Assembly: GCF_002068095.1 (NCBI RefSeq)
Contig: NZ_LWIG01000007.1
Location: 808,123 to 872,122, forward strand
Origin: Bradyrhizobium sacchari
GTDB taxonomy: Bacteria > Pseudomonadota > Alphaproteobacteria > Rhizobiales > Xanthobacteraceae
Direction: 5' to 3'
DNA: 64,000 bases
Within the stretch, counting starts at the first letter, position 1, and each line of letters begins with the position of its first letter. This document shows, piece after piece, positions 1-9,009 of the stretch. Both the position numbers and the translations under genes were made by a program. Below the pieces are notes generated by a model. It was not told the DNA's origin and searched no databases. It saw only the letters and a list, made by a program, of their open reading frames with translations.

Positions 1-432
1 GGCGAGAAGCCCGGCGCGGCGCAGACCATGAAGCTCGCCAACAATTTCCTGTCGGCGACCGCGATCGTGGCGACGTCGGAAGCCGTGGTGATGGGGGTCA
101 AGGCCGGCCTCGATCCCGCCGTGATGATCGACGTCATCAACGCGGGCTCGGGGATGAACACCGCAAGCCGCGACAAGTTTCCGCGCTCGGTGCTGCCGCG
201 TACGTTCGATTTCGGCTTCGCGACGGGACTGATGGTGAAGGACGTGCGGCTGGCGCTGGAGGAGATGAAGCAGCTCGGCCTGTCGATGGAGGTCGCCGAC
301 GCCGTGGGGCGGCTGTGGGAGATCGTGATCAGCGCCGAAGGCGCGGAGTCGGATTTCACGGCGGCGATCAAGCCGATCGAGCAGAAGGCGGGCGTGGTGG
401 TTGGGGGGAAAGGCGGATCGGCGGGGAAGTAG
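1..432 (+). CDS. NAD-dependent beta-hydroxyacid dehydrogenase (3-hydroxyisobutyrate dehydrogenase family), C-terminal part
   Basis: The gene enters from the left edge; the frame is open from base 1 and stops at 430-432. The visible 143 residues are the all-helical C-terminal domain. Near the start is the family motif PGAAQTMKLANN, whose lysine (visible residue 11) is the expected catalytic Lys, followed by the conserved NN. The later stretch MIDVINAGSG and a Phe/Gly-rich DFGFATGLMVKD block also fit. The N-terminal Rossmann domain lies outside the window. These enzymes oxidise 3-hydroxyisobutyrate, tartronate semialdehyde or related acids; the substrate cannot be chosen from this half. The glycine-rich tail looks like a lineage-specific extension. 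Confidence 0.85.
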   Translation, partial: GEKPGAAQTMKLANNFLSATAIVATSEAVVMGVKAGLDPAVMIDVINAGSGMNTASRDKFPRSVLPRTFDFGFATGLMVKDVRLALEEMKQLGLSMEVADAVGRLWEIVISAEGAESDFTAAIKPIEQKAGVVVGGKGGSAGK

Positions 433-440
433 TTTCCGTG

Positions 441-560
441 GTGGTCCCGGCGAAGGCCGGGACCATAACCACCGAGTTGGATTTGGCGAAGGCTGGTCAT
501 GACCACTTCGCACTACGATTTGTTTGCGGAGTATGGGTCCCGGCCTCCGCCGGAACGACA
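441..560. repeat. Dispersed intergenic repeat with GGTCCCGGC hairpin, copy 1
   Basis: The segment between two convergent genes begins with a perfect short hairpin, GGTCCCGGC-gaag-GCCGGGACC, and ends with GGGTCCCGGC followed by CCGCCGGAACGAC. A related segment with the same CCGGCGAAGGCCGGGACC core and the same closing GTTATGGGTCCCGG-type end lies at about 59375-59515. Its position after both stop codons means it could also end transcription. Confidence 0.6.
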
Positions 561-600
561 ACGAGTTTGAGGCGCGTTCATACCGCCCCTTATCCTCTCC

Positions 601-1866
601 TCACAGCCACGGCGCCGGCGTATCCATCGCGATCAGCTGCTCGACCTCCACGCGCGGGCGCACCACGGCGTATTGGTCACCCTTCACCAGCACCTCGGGC
701 ACCAGCGGCCGCGTGTTGTAGGTGCCGGCCTGCACGGCGCCATAGGCGCCGGCGGTCATGATGGCGAGGAGATCGCCCGCCTTCGGCGTCGGCAGCGTGC
801 GGTCGAGCGCGAGATAGTCGCCGGTCTCGCAGACCGGACCGACGACGTCAGCCGTGATCGTCGCGGCATCCTTTGCCGGCAGCGTCACCGGCAGGATATC
901 GTGATGGGCTTCATACAGCGTCGGCCGGATCAGATCGTTCATCGCGGCGTCGATGATGACGAAGTTCTTGCCGTCGCCGTGCTTCACATAGATCACCTTG
1001 GCGACCAGGATGCCGGCATTGCCGACGATCATGCGACCCGGCTCGAACATCAGCGTGCAGCCGAGATTGTGGCTGACGCGCTTGACCATGGCGGCATAGG
1101 CGGCGGGCGCCGGCGGCGCCTCGCGGTCCATGTAGTAGGGAATGCCGAGGCCGCCGCCGAAATCGACGTGGCTGATGTCGTGGCCGTCGCTGCGCAGCGT
1201 CTGCACGAATTCGGAGAGGATGCGGAACGCGGTCTCCATGCCGGAGAGATCAGTGATCTGGCTGCCGATATGCACGTCGGTCCCGGTCACCTGGATTCCG
1301 GGCAGCTTCGCTGCGCGCGCATAGACCTCGCGGGCATGCACGATCGGGATGCCGAACTTGTTCTCGGACTTGCCGGTGGAGATTTTTGCATGCGTGCCGG
1401 CATCGACGTCGGGATTGACGCGCAACGAGATCCGCGCGGTCTTGCCCGTCTCGGTCGCAAGACGCGACAGCAGTTCGAGCTCAGGCTCGGATTCGACGTT
1501 GAGACAGAGGATGTCGGCGGCCAGCGCGGCGCGCAGCTCGTCTTCCGTCTTGCCGACGCCGGAGAACACGATCTTGCTCGCCGGGATGCCGGCGGCCAGC
1601 GCGCGCTTCAGCTCGCCGCCCGAGACCACGTCGGCGCCGGCGCCCAGCCTGGCCATCGTGCGCAGCACCGACTGATTGGAGTTCGCCTTCATGGCGTAGC
1701 AGACCAGCACCTTCTCGCCGGCGAAAGCCTCGGTGAAGACGCGGTAGTGCCGCTCCAGCGTCGCGGTCGAATAGCAATAGAACGGCGTGCCGACGGTTGC
1801 GGCCAGCTCGGACAGGTTCACCGCCTCGGCGTGCAGCACGCCGTTGCGGTAGTCGAAATGGTTCAT
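601..1866 (-). CDS. lysA: Diaminopimelate decarboxylase
   Basis: Catalyses the last lysine step, meso-diaminopimelate to L-lysine, using PLP in the cytoplasm. The 421-residue length is normal. The N-terminal TIM barrel carries the PLP lysine in YAMKAN (Lys60), HIGSQ at 199-203 and the glycine-rich phosphate-binding DFGGGLGI at 235-242. EPGR is at 275-278, and the beta-domain substrate motif CETGD has Cys346, as in group IV PLP decarboxylases. It starts at ATG 1866, 23 bases after lptM, and closes an argH-lptM-lysA run on the minus strand, an arrangement common in alphaproteobacteria. Confidence 0.97.
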   Translation of the reverse strand: MNHFDYRNGVLHAEAVNLSELAATVGTPFYCYSTATLERHYRVFTEAFAGEKVLVCYAMKANSNQSVLRTMARLGAGADVVSGGELKRALAAGIPASKIVFSGVGKTEDELRAALAADILCLNVESEPELELLSRLATETGKTARISLRVNPDVDAGTHAKISTGKSENKFGIPIVHAREVYARAAKLPGIQVTGTDVHIGSQITDLSGMETAFRILSEFVQTLRSDGHDISHVDFGGGLGIPYYMDREAPPAPAAYAAMVKRVSHNLGCTLMFEPGRMIVGNAGILVAKVIYVKHGDGKNFVIIDAAMNDLIRPTLYEAHHDILPVTLPAKDAATITADVVGPVCETGDYLALDRTLPTPKAGDLLAIMTAGAYGAVQAGTYNTRPLVPEVLVKGDQYAVVRPRVEVEQLIAMDTPAPWL

Positions 1867-1889
1867 GGCGTTGGCTCAGTTGTCCCAGC

Positions 1890-2177
1890 CTAGCGGCTGG
1901 GCTTTTCGTCCAGGAGCGGGTCGAGGATAAACGATTTTTTGCTGCCCTTGGACGCCACCGGCGCGTCCGCGCCGGTGGTGGGGTTGAACAGGCTCGGCGT
2001 CTTCTGGGCTGCGGTCTCGGTGTCGGTTGGAGCCGCGACGTTGGCCGTGGACGCGCCGGAGGCGGTCGGCGGCAGGTCGAGGGGACCTTTGCGGCCGCAG
2101 CCGGCAAGCGCGAGCGCCGTCAGGCTCAAGACAATGATGGCCCACCCCGAGCCGGCCGGGCGAAACTTTGACGTCAC
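1890..2177 (-). CDS. lptM: LptM-type outer-membrane lipoprotein
   Basis: A 95-aa lipoprotein. A short hydrophobic signal is followed by the lipobox LALAGC with the lipidated Cys27, then GRKGPLDLPP, the hallmark of the LptM/YifL family. In E. coli LptM helps oxidative maturation of the LPS translocon LptD; that role here is by family only. The rest is low-complexity and probably disordered. The apparent start is GTG at 2177. It sits between argH and lysA on the same strand, and this synteny supports the call. Confidence 0.85.
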   Translation of the reverse strand: MTSKFRPAGSGWAIIVLSLTALALAGCGRKGPLDLPPTASGASTANVAAPTDTETAAQKTPSLFNPTTGADAPVASKGSKKSFILDPLLDEKPSR

Positions 2178-2271
2178 GACGAAATCCCCACTACGCGGGG
2201 CGCACCATACAGAGATTGGCGCGCTCTGGCGAGAGCCGGATGACCATGAAACATAAGCGAAATTTTGCTCC

Positions 2272-3669
2272 TCAGCCCAATTTTCGCTCTTTTTCCAGCC
2301 GCTTCGCCCAGCTCTTTGCCTGCGACGCCACGTTCTTCGGCGCGGTGCCGCCGAAACTGGTGCGGCTCTTCACCGACGATTCGACCGAGAGCACGCCGAG
2401 CACGTCCTTGGTGATCTTCGGCTCGATCGCCTGCATCTCCTTGAGCGGCAGCTCGTGCAGCGCCATGCCGTCCTCGGCCGCCTTGGCGACGATGCGGCCG
2501 GTGACGTGGTGGGCCTCGCGGAACGGCATCTTCAGGGTCCGCACCAGCCAGTCGGCGAGATCGGTCGCCGTGGCATATCCCTCACCGGCGGCGGCCTTCA
2601 TCCTGGCTTCGTCAGGGACGAGATCGCGGACCATCCCGGTCATGGCACGGATCGCCAGCGACAGGGCGGCAAAGCCCTCCATGGCGCCCTGCTTGTCCTC
2701 CTGCATGTCCTTTTGATAGGCGAGCGGCAGGCCCTTCATCACGATCAGAAGGCCGTTGAGCGCGCCGATGACGCGGCCGGTCTTGGCCCGCACCAGCTCG
2801 GCTGCGTCCGGATTGCGCTTCTGCGGCATGATCGACGAGCCCGTGGTGAACTTGTCGCTGAGCCGGATCATCCCGACCAGCGGCGAGGTCCAGATCACGA
2901 TCTCCTCGGCAAAGCGCGACATATGTACGGCGCAGATCGAGGCCGCCGACAGCGCCTCCAGCACGAAGTCGCGGTCGGAGACGGCGTCGAGCGAGTTCGC
3001 CATCGGGCGGTCGAAGCCAAGCGCCTTCGCGGTGGTGTGGCGGTCGATCGGGAACGAGGTGCCGGCGAGCGCGGCAGCGCCGAGCGGCGATTCATTGAGC
3101 CGCTTGCGCGCGTCCTGGAAACGGCCGCGATCGCGCGCGGCCATCTCGACATAGGCGAGCAGATGATGACCGAAGGTCACTGGCTGCGCGGTCTGCAGAT
3201 GGGTGAAGCCGGGCATCACGGTGCCGGCATGCTCCAGCGCGCGTTCCACCAGAGCCTGCTGAAACGCGGCGAGCGCGGCATCGGTCTCGTCGAGCACGTC
3301 GCGGACGTAGAGACGGAAGTCGGTTGCGACCTGGTCGTTGCGCGAACGCGCGGTGTGCAGGCGGCCGGCGGCGGGGCCGATCAGTTCCGACAGGCGGCTC
3401 TCGACATTCATATGGATGTCCTCGAGCGCGCGCTTGAATTCAAAGCCGCCCTCGCCGATCTCTGACAAAATCGTGTCTAGACCCTTGCCGATATTTTTCG
3501 CATCAGAGGCCGTGATGATGCCCTGGCTGGCGAGCATCGCGGCGTGGGCCTTGGACGCGGCAATGTCCTGGGCAAAGAGGTGACGATCGACGTCGATGGA
3601 GACGTTGATCTCTTCCATGATCTCATCGGGACGTTCCGAGAACCGGCCGCCCCACATCTTGTTGCTCAT
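2272..3669 (-). CDS. argH: Argininosuccinate lyase
   Basis: Cleaves argininosuccinate to arginine and fumarate, the final step of arginine synthesis. At 465 aa it is full length. The fumarase/aspartase superfamily signature [12 protein letters not shown] is present and contains the catalytic Ser loop; HTARSRNDQ in the N-terminal third is also typical of ArgH. The N-terminus [12 protein letters not shown] is the usual one for this family. It is the first gene of the argH-lptM-lysA run and is divergent from tlpA, with about 100 bases between the two starts. Confidence 0.97.
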   Translation of the reverse strand: MSNKMWGGRFSERPDEIMEEINVSIDVDRHLFAQDIAASKAHAAMLASQGIITASDAKNIGKGLDTILSEIGEGGFEFKRALEDIHMNVESRLSELIGPAAGRLHTARSRNDQVATDFRLYVRDVLDETDAALAAFQQALVERALEHAGTVMPGFTHLQTAQPVTFGHHLLAYVEMAARDRGRFQDARKRLNESPLGAAALAGTSFPIDRHTTAKALGFDRPMANSLDAVSDRDFVLEALSAASICAVHMSRFAEEIVIWTSPLVGMIRLSDKFTTGSSIMPQKRNPDAAELVRAKTGRVIGALNGLLIVMKGLPLAYQKDMQEDKQGAMEGFAALSLAIRAMTGMVRDLVPDEARMKAAAGEGYATATDLADWLVRTLKMPFREAHHVTGRIVAKAAEDGMALHELPLKEMQAIEPKITKDVLGVLSVESSVKSRTSFGGTAPKNVASQAKSWAKRLEKERKLG

Positions 3670-3774
3670 GATCCCCTGCTCACGCCTTGCCTGTCGCTAG
3701 CCACGTTTGCTGGCCGCGGCCAGCCGTATTAAGAGGCCCCTGATAGCCATATCTGCGACCGGATGACAAACGAT

Positions 3775-4440
3775 ATGCTCGACAAGAAGCCCTCCGCCAC
3801 GCGCCGGATCCCCCTCGTCATCGCCACCGTGGTGGTCGGCGGGCTGGCCGGTTTCGCCGCGCTGTATGGGCTGGGCTTGAGCCGGGCCCCCGGCGGGGAT
3901 CCGACCTGCAAGCCGGCCGTTGCAATGGCGCAGAAAATAGCCCCGCTGGCCCATGGCGAGGTGGCGGCGCTGACCATGGCGAGCGCGCCTTTGAAGTTGC
4001 CCGACCTCACCTTCGAGGATGCCGACGGCAGGCCCAAGAAACTGTCCGATTTCCGCGGCAGGACGTTGCTGGTGAACCTCTGGGCCACCTGGTGCGTCCC
4101 CTGCCGCAAGGAAATGCCGGCGCTGGACGAGCTCCAGGGCAAGCTGTCGGGGCCGAATTTCGAGGTCGTGGCGATCAATATCGACACCCGCGACCCGCAG
4201 AAGCCGAAAACCTTCCTGAAAGAGGCCAATCTGACCCGGCTCGGTTACTTCAATGACCAGAAAGCCAAGGTTTTCCAGGACCTTAAGGCGATAGGCCGGG
4301 CGCTGGGCATGCCGACCTCGGTGCTGGTCGACCCGCAGGGCTGCGAGATCGCGACGATCGCGGGACCGGCGGAATGGGCGAGCGAGGATGCGCTCAAGCT
4401 GATCCGGGCGGCGACGGGCAAGGCCGCCGCGTCGCTTTAG
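3775..4440 (+). CDS. tlpA: TlpA, membrane-anchored periplasmic thiol-disulfide reductase
   Basis: One N-terminal transmembrane helix (about residues 13-36) anchors a periplasmic thioredoxin fold with the active site WCVPC. If translation starts at ATG 3775 the protein has 221 residues and the active cysteines are 107 and 110, the numbering I recall for Bradyrhizobium TlpA; an in-frame ATG four codons earlier (3763) is the alternative. Two further cysteines (CKPA near 45 and QGCE near 189) probably form the structural disulfide. Family knowledge: TlpA reduces copper-site cysteines during cytochrome oxidase maturation. It is divergent from argH. Confidence 0.93.
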   Translation: MLDKKPSATRRIPLVIATVVVGGLAGFAALYGLGLSRAPGGDPTCKPAVAMAQKIAPLAHGEVAALTMASAPLKLPDLTFEDADGRPKKLSDFRGRTLLVNLWATWCVPCRKEMPALDELQGKLSGPNFEVVAINIDTRDPQKPKTFLKEANLTRLGYFNDQKAKVFQDLKAIGRALGMPTSVLVDPQGCEIATIAGPAEWASEDALKLIRAATGKAAASL

Positions 4441-4451
4441 TTTTAGTTATT

Positions 4452-4502
4452 GGCGCATGATCTGATCGGAAAACCGGTGCCCAGTTTTCCGGATCATGCG
4501 CC
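4452..4502. repeat. Nested palindrome, GCATGATC repeat family, copy 1
   Basis: Outer arms GGCGCATGATC (4452-4462) and GATCATGCGCC (4492-4502) pair perfectly. Inside them CGGAAAAC (4467-4474) pairs with GTTTTCCG (4484-4491). The result is a near-continuous hairpin between the convergent tlpA and yjfB-like genes. Diverged copies occur at 8418-8484 and 54231-54279. It could act as a bidirectional terminator or mRNA stabiliser. Confidence 0.8.
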
Positions 4503-4507
4503 GAGGG

Positions 4508-4702
4508 TTAGGCGGTGACGTTGAGATTGCCGCCGACCCCGGGGCCGACATTGGCGAGCGAGGGCTGACCGGCACCCATCAGCGTCAGGACGGTGGATTT
4601 CTCCATGTCCATGTTCTGCTTGGTCAGCGTCGCCGCAATATTCGACTGCAGAGCGCCTTGCTGAGCGGCCAGCATGGTGCTGACCATTGCCATCATGTCC
4701 AT
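4508..4702 (-). CDS. YjfB-like putative motility family protein
   Basis: A 64-residue protein with no signal peptide. Its N-terminus MDMMAMVSTMLAAQQ, followed by a stretch rich in Gln, Ala and Met and a Gly/Asn/Val tail, resembles the small YjfB family (putative motility proteins). The biochemical role of that family is not established. The gene stands alone, ending next to the palindrome shared with tlpA. The call rests on pattern and length only. Confidence 0.6.
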   Translation of the reverse strand: MDMMAMVSTMLAAQQGALQSNIAATLTKQNMDMEKSTVLTLMGAGQPSLANVGPGVGGNLNVTA

Positions 4703-4781
4703 TACGCGAACCCTCGTACCGGCTGTAACCTAGACGGGAGGGGTTAATGGGGCATGAATTGTCACGGTGGGGCCGTAGGGC

Positions 4782-4808
4782 GGGCAAAGGCGCACTTGCG
4801 CCGTGCCC
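4782..4808. repeat. GGGCA...TGCCC hairpin in an intergenic repeat
   Basis: GGCGCA-ct-TGCGCC forms a perfect 6-bp stem, extended outward by GGGCA/TGCCC. It lies in the 4703-4911 gap, where short stretches of GGGCAAAG and GTGGGCA recur (to about 4905). This looks like a dispersed intergenic repeat downstream of the dehydrogenase; I see no gene in the gap. Confidence 0.5.
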
Positions 4809-4911
4809 ACCATCTCACCATTGCAGCAAAAAATGCGTGGGCACGCTTCCGCCTTCGCCCTTCGAGCTACGGCGGACAAGTCGCTTTGCCCACCTTACGG
4901 CACTGCCGTCT

Positions 4912-5793
4912 CTAGCGCGTCGGAACCGGCTTGGCGCCGCGGTAGTCGTAGAAACCGCGCTGGGTCTTGCGGCCGAGCCAGCCGGCCTCGACGTATTTCA
5001 CCAACAGCGGGCACGGGCGATACTTGGAATCGGCAAGGCCCTCGTGCAGCACCTGCATGATCGACAGACAGGTATCGAGACCGATGAAATCGGCGAGTTC
5101 CAGCGGGCCCATCGGATGATGTGCCCCGAGCTTCATCGCCGCGTCTATCGCCTCGACGTTGCCGACGCCTTCGTAAAGCGTGTAGATCGCCTCGTTGATC
5201 ATCGGCAGCAGGATGCGGTTGACGATGAAGGCCGGGAAGTCCTCGGAAACCGCGACCTGCTTTCCGAGCCTGGCGACGAATTCCTTGGACGCCTCGAAAG
5301 TCGCATCGTCCGTTGCAATGCCGCGGATCAGCTCCACCAGCTCCATCAGCGGCACCGGATTCATGAAGTGAATGCCGATGAAGCGCTCGGGCCGGTCGGT
5401 GGCGGCGGCGAGGCGGGTGATCGAGATCGAGGACGTATCGGAGGCGACGATCGCCTCGGGCTTCAGCACCGCGCAAAGCTCGTGGAATATCTTGCGCTTG
5501 ACCTCTTCCTTCTCGACCGCGGTCTCGATCACGAGATCGCAGTCGGCGAGGTCGTCGAGCTTCTCGGCGGCCACGATGCGCGACAGCGCCTGGGTCTTGG
5601 CCTCCTCGGTGACGACCTTCTTGGAGACCTGGCGCGCCAGATTGCCGTTGATGGTGGCCATGCCCGACTTGAGGCGGTCGGCCGAAACGTCGTTGAGCAC
5701 CACGTCGAAGCCGGCGAGCGCCGCAACATGCGCGATGCCATTGCCCATCTGACCCGCGCCGATCACGCCGACCTTCTTGATCACTGCCGCCAT
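4912..5793 (-). CDS. 3-hydroxybutyryl-CoA dehydrogenase
   Basis: Oxidises or reduces 3-hydroxyacyl-CoA with NAD(P), acting in short-chain fatty acid or polyhydroxybutyrate metabolism. The N-terminal dinucleotide site VGVIGAGQMGNGIA is intact, and the catalytic block GIHFMNPVPLMELVE provides the His and the following Asn/Pro. The C-terminal dimerisation domain ends with LGRKTQRGFYDY. From ATG 5793 the protein has 293 residues; a GTG four codons upstream (5805) is possible. It lies downstream of the etfBA terminator on the same strand, so probably uses its own promoter. Confidence 0.95.
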   Translation of the reverse strand: MAAVIKKVGVIGAGQMGNGIAHVAALAGFDVVLNDVSADRLKSGMATINGNLARQVSKKVVTEEAKTQALSRIVAAEKLDDLADCDLVIETAVEKEEVKRKIFHELCAVLKPEAIVASDTSSISITRLAAATDRPERFIGIHFMNPVPLMELVELIRGIATDDATFEASKEFVARLGKQVAVSEDFPAFIVNRILLPMINEAIYTLYEGVGNVEAIDAAMKLGAHHPMGPLELADFIGLDTCLSIMQVLHEGLADSKYRPCPLLVKYVEAGWLGRKTQRGFYDYRGAKPVPTR

Positions 5794-5850
5794 AATGTCA
5801 TCCACCGGAACGGCGCGCAGATCGCGCCCTGCCTATCCCCTGAGCCGGGA

Positions 5851-5883
5851 GGTCTGATTTGACCAGGAGCCTGATTTAATCAG
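5851..5883. promoter_or_regulatory. Candidate operator upstream of 3-hydroxybutyryl-CoA dehydrogenase
   Basis: CTGATTTAATCAG (5871-5883) is a perfect 6+1+6 palindrome. It is preceded by GGTCTGATTTGACC (5851-5864), which shares the TCTGATTT half. Both lie between the etf terminator and the dehydrogenase start. No regulator gene is adjacent, so the binding protein is unknown. Confidence 0.35.
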
Positions 5884-5955
5884 AACCTTGGCTCGAAACC
5901 TAGATTGGATCGCTTCGAAGGCGTGCCCCACGCCAAAGAAAACGCCTCAAAAATG

Positions 5956-5992
5956 AAACACCGGCCGGAGTTTATACCTCCGGCCGGTGTTT
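5956..5992 (-). terminator. Terminator after etfBA
   Basis: A perfect 15-bp inverted repeat, AAACACCGGCCGGAG / CTCCGGCCGGTGTTT, with a 7-base loop begins 10 bases after the etfA stop. Read on the minus strand it is followed by CATTTTTG, a weak T-tract. It should end the etfB-etfA transcript. Confidence 0.8.
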
Positions 5993-6002
5993 TGAACGCG
6001 TT

Positions 6003-6947
6003 TTACTTGCCGAGCTTGCCGAGTTCGGCCGTCAGCTCCGGAACCGCCTGGTAGAGGTCGGCCACCAGGCCGTAGTCGGCGACCTGGAAGATCGGCGCGT
6101 CCTCGTCCTTGTTGATCGCGACAATCACCTTGGAGTCCTTCATGCCGGCCAGATGCTGGATTGCGCCGGAAATGCCCACGGCGACATAGAGCTCGGGGGC
6201 CACGACCTTGCCGGTCTGGCCGACCTGCCAGTCGTTCGGGGCATAGCCGGCGTCCACCGCCGCACGCGAGGCACCGACCCCGGCGCCGAGCTTGTCGGCC
6301 AGCGGCTCGATGTACTTGGCAAAATTCTCGCGGCTCTGCATGGCGCGGCCGCCCGAGACGATGATCTTGGCCGAGGTCAGCTCGGGACGGTCGCTCTTGG
6401 CGACTTCCTCGCCGACGAAGGACGACAGGCCGGGATCGGCAGCCGCCGCCACGGTCTCGACCGGCGCGCTGCCGCCTTCACCCGCCGCGGCGAAGGTGGA
6501 GGTACGGACCGTGATGACCTTCTTGGCGTCCTTCGACTTCACGGTCTGGATGGCGTTGCCGGCATAGATCGGACGCTCATAGGTGTCGGGGGCGACCACC
6601 TTGATGATCTCCGAGACCTGCATGACGTCGAGCAGGGCGGCGACACGCGGCATCACGTTCTTGAAGCGCGAGGTCGCGGGCGCGACGATCGCGTCATAAG
6701 ACGCGGCCAGCGAGACGATCAACGCGGCCAGCGGCTCGGCGAGATCGTGTGCGTAGAGCTCGCCGTCGGCGAGCAGCACCTTCTTCACGCCGGCAAGCTT
6801 GGCGGCGGCATCCGCCGCGGCCTTGGCGTTCTGGCCGGCCACCAGCACCTCGACGTCCGCGCCGAGCGCAGCAGCCGCGGTGAGGGTCTTGTTGGTCGCA
6901 TCCTTCAGCGACGCATTGTCGTGTTCGGCAATCAGAAGCGTCGTCAT
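6003..6947 (-). CDS. etfA: Electron transfer flavoprotein, alpha subunit
   Basis: The FAD-binding subunit of the ETF heterodimer, which passes electrons from acyl-CoA and other dehydrogenases to ETF-quinone oxidoreductase. The 314-aa length is typical. The C-terminal FAD domain shows [11 protein letters not shown] and the signature around [12 protein letters not shown], then [10 protein letters not shown] and DYGLVADL. Its start overlaps the etfB stop by one base (TGATG), so the two are translationally coupled and made in equal amounts. Confidence 0.97.
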   Translation of the reverse strand: MTTLLIAEHDNASLKDATNKTLTAAAALGADVEVLVAGQNAKAAADAAAKLAGVKKVLLADGELYAHDLAEPLAALIVSLAASYDAIVAPATSRFKNVMPRVAALLDVMQVSEIIKVVAPDTYERPIYAGNAIQTVKSKDAKKVITVRTSTFAAAGEGGSAPVETVAAAADPGLSSFVGEEVAKSDRPELTSAKIIVSGGRAMQSRENFAKYIEPLADKLGAGVGASRAAVDAGYAPNDWQVGQTGKVVAPELYVAVGISGAIQHLAGMKDSKVIVAINKDEDAPIFQVADYGLVADLYQAVPELTAELGKLGK

Positions 6948-7696
6948 CAGAGCACCCCGGCTTCGTTCTTGAGTTTCGACACCAGCTCGGCGACGTCCTT
7001 GACCTTGACGCCAGCCTTGCGGCCCGCCGGTTCAGTGGTCTTGAGAACCTCGAGGCGCGCGGCGACATCGACGCCGTAATCGGCGACCGTCTTCTCCGCG
7101 ATCGGCTTCTTCTTCGCCTTCATGATGTTCGGCAGCGAGGCGTAGCGCGGCTCGTTGAGACGGAGGTCGGTGGTGACGATCGCCGGTCCCTTCAGCTTGA
7201 CCGTCTGCAGACCGCCGTCGACTTCGCGGGTAACCTTGAAGTCAGCGCCTTCGACCTCGAGCTTGGAGGCGAAGGTCGCCTGCGACCAGCCGAGCAGCGC
7301 GGCCAGCATCTGGCCGGTCTGGTTGCTGTCGTCGTCGATCGCCTGCTTGCCGAGGATGATGAGGCCAGGCTGCTCTTCGTCCGCAACCTTCTTCAGGATC
7401 TTGGCGACGGCGAGCGGCTCAACGGTGCCTTCGGCCTTCACCAGGATGCCGCGGTCGGCGCCCATGGCAAGACCGGTGCGGATCGTCTCCGACGCCTGCG
7501 CAGGTCCGATCGAGACCACCACGACTTCGGTTGCCTTGCCGGCTTCCTTCAGGCGCAGCGCTTCCTCGACCGCGATTTCGTCGAACGGGTTCATCGACAT
7601 CTTGACGTTGGCGAGTTCAACGCCCGATCCATCGCCCTTGACGCGGACCTTGACGTTGTAATCGACCACCCGCTTTACCGGCACTAAGACCTTCAT
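6947..7696 (-). CDS. etfB: Electron transfer flavoprotein, beta subunit
   Basis: The partner of EtfA, holding AMP and forming the electron-transfer interface. From ATG 7696, which has GAAAGAGG 6-8 bases upstream, the protein is 249 aa and starts [17 protein letters not shown], the usual EtfB N-terminus. A start six codons upstream is less likely. The motifs [16 protein letters not shown] and the recognition loop with [16 protein letters not shown] are conserved. First gene of the etfBA operon. Confidence 0.97.
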   Translation of the reverse strand: MKVLVPVKRVVDYNVKVRVKGDGSGVELANVKMSMNPFDEIAVEEALRLKEAGKATEVVVVSIGPAQASETIRTGLAMGADRGILVKAEGTVEPLAVAKILKKVADEEQPGLIILGKQAIDDDSNQTGQMLAALLGWSQATFASKLEVEGADFKVTREVDGGLQTVKLKGPAIVTTDLRLNEPRYASLPNIMKAKKKPIAEKTVADYGVDVAARLEVLKTTEPAGRKAGVKVKDVAELVSKLKNEAGVL

Positions 7697-7822
7697 CGAT
7701 CCTCTTTCACTCAATTTGGGAGGGGGGTTATCAACTGGCGCGGAACCTAAAGGCCTGATCCGGCCCGGTCAACGCGCGAAGGGGCCAATTTTTAGACCTT
7801 AGAAATGCGCCGCCCAAATGGG

Positions 7823-8395
7823 TCAGCGGTTCTGGCCCGGAACCCAGAGCACGTCCCCGGCGCCATTGTGGTTAGCGGCGCGGCTCGCCACGAACAGGAA
7901 GTCCGACAGGCGGTTCATATACTGGATGCCAGCCGCGCTGACCGGCTCGTCCGGCCGGGCCGCCAATTTCACGATGACGCGTTCCGCCCTGCGGCATATT
8001 GTGCGCGCGACATGGAGGTAGGCTGCCGCCGGCGTGCCGCCGGGGAGCACGAAGGAGGTGAGCGGCGCGAGCTTGTCGTTGAGCGCGTCGATGTCGCGCT
8101 CGAGGCGCTCCACCTGGCTCGCGACCACCCGCAGCCGCTCGGCCTTGCCATCCCGCTCGGGCACTGCGAGATCAGCGCCGAGGTCGAACAGGTCGTTCTG
8201 AATACGGCCGAGCATCGCGTCGAGCTCGGGCATGTCCTGGGCATGGAGCCGCACCACCCCGATTGCGGCATTGGTCTCGTCGACGGTGCCATAGGCCTCG
8301 ACGCGCAGATCGTATTTCGGACGGCGCTCGCCGGAGCCGAGCGCCGTCGTGCCGTCGTCACCGGTCTTGGTATAGATGCGGTTCAATACCACCAT
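7823..8395 (-). CDS. Corrinoid adenosyltransferase, PduO type
   Basis: Transfers adenosyl from ATP to cob(I)alamin to make adenosylcobalamin. The 190-aa four-helix protein has the N-terminal ATP-binding stretch RIYTKTGDDGTTALGSGER, the VEAYGTVDE motif, and the C-terminal cobalamin-side segment ARTICRRAERVIVKL. It lies 89 bases downstream of the small twin-TM gene on the same strand, with repeat 8418-8484 between. Such enzymes serve B12-dependent mutases; no B12 gene is adjacent. Confidence 0.93.
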   Translation of the reverse strand: MVVLNRIYTKTGDDGTTALGSGERRPKYDLRVEAYGTVDETNAAIGVVRLHAQDMPELDAMLGRIQNDLFDLGADLAVPERDGKAERLRVVASQVERLERDIDALNDKLAPLTSFVLPGGTPAAAYLHVARTICRRAERVIVKLAARPDEPVSAAGIQYMNRLSDFLFVASRAANHNGAGDVLWVPGQNR

Positions 8396-8417
8396 GACGG
8401 ATTCCTTAAATCTTAGG

Positions 8418-8484
8418 TCATGATCTTATCGGAAAACCGCTTCGCGTTTTGCGCGAACGCGGCCCTTCGGGTCCGGATCATGCC
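8418..8484. repeat. GCATGATC palindromic repeat, copy 2
   Basis: It shares CATGATCNNATCGGAAAACCG with copy 1 (4452-4502) and closes with TCCGGATCATG. The centre is expanded and contains its own small hairpin around GCGTTTTGCGCGAACGC. It lies immediately after the stop of the twin-TM gene. Confidence 0.7.
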
Positions 8485-8679
8485 CTACCGCCCCATCGCC
8501 CAGACCGCGGCCATGGCGATGACGATTGCCACGAACTGCAGCAGCACGCGCCAGCGCATCAACTTCTGCGAGGTATTGGGCGAGCCGCCGCGCATCATGT
8601 TGACGAGACCGAGCAGCAGCACCAACGCCACCGCGCCGACCGCGATCGGCAGGATGAAAGTACTCAGGATAGATGCCAT
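8485..8679 (-). CDS. Twin-transmembrane protein with HIG1-like fold
   Basis: A 64-aa protein that is almost all membrane: helix 1 at about residues 7-28, a short polar turn GGSPNTSQKLMRWR, and helix 2 at about 45-62. The loop with SQKLMRWRVLLQ matches the small alphaproteobacterial twin-TM/HIG1 family, some members of which associate with cytochrome oxidase; that role is not shown here. ATG 8679 is the only start giving two clean helices. It precedes the adenosyltransferase gene. Confidence 0.8.
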   Translation of the reverse strand: MASILSTFILPIAVGAVALVLLLGLVNMMRGGSPNTSQKLMRWRVLLQFVAIVIAMAAVWAMGR

Positions 8680-8799
8680 CTGAGGGTAGATAACACCGTG
8701 TGCGGCGGTTCGCCATGGCGTTCCCGATCTGGCTTTTGAGCCAATAATGTCAGAAGCTGGCTGGATGATTTCCGATTTGCGCGAGCGGCCCGTTCTCTT

Positions 8800-8965
8800 C
8801 GCCTCTCCCCGCTTGCGGGGAAAGGCCGAATTCGATCGCAGATCGAATTCGGATGAGGGGGGCTCTCCGCGAACCCAGCTCTCACCGTCCCCGCGGAGAC
8901 TCCCCCTCACCCGCCGCGCTGCGCGCGTCGGCCTCTCCGCGCGAGCGGGGCGAGGCGAACCACGC
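8800..8965. repeat. Intergenic repeat with EcoRI-containing palindrome
   Basis: The 330-base gap 8680-9009 holds no gene that I can support. Its centre is a repeat starting CTCTCCCCGCTTGCGGGGAAAGG, followed by a perfect 12-bp inverted repeat CCGAATTCGATC-gca-GATCGAATTCGG (8826-8852) and a second CCGCGGAGA / TCTCCGCGCG set. Such CTCTCCCCGC elements are common between Bradyrhizobium genes. Confidence 0.6.
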
Positions 8966-9009
8966 CGCAAGCAGGGTCCGAAAGCGTCGGCCGCCAATAC
9001 GGGTGCCAC

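Noticed and set aside
551..577. Possible EcfG promoter GGAAC...CGTT
   Set aside because: Spacing is 18 bases, outside 16-17, and it is inside a dispersed repeat facing the 3-prime end of lysA.
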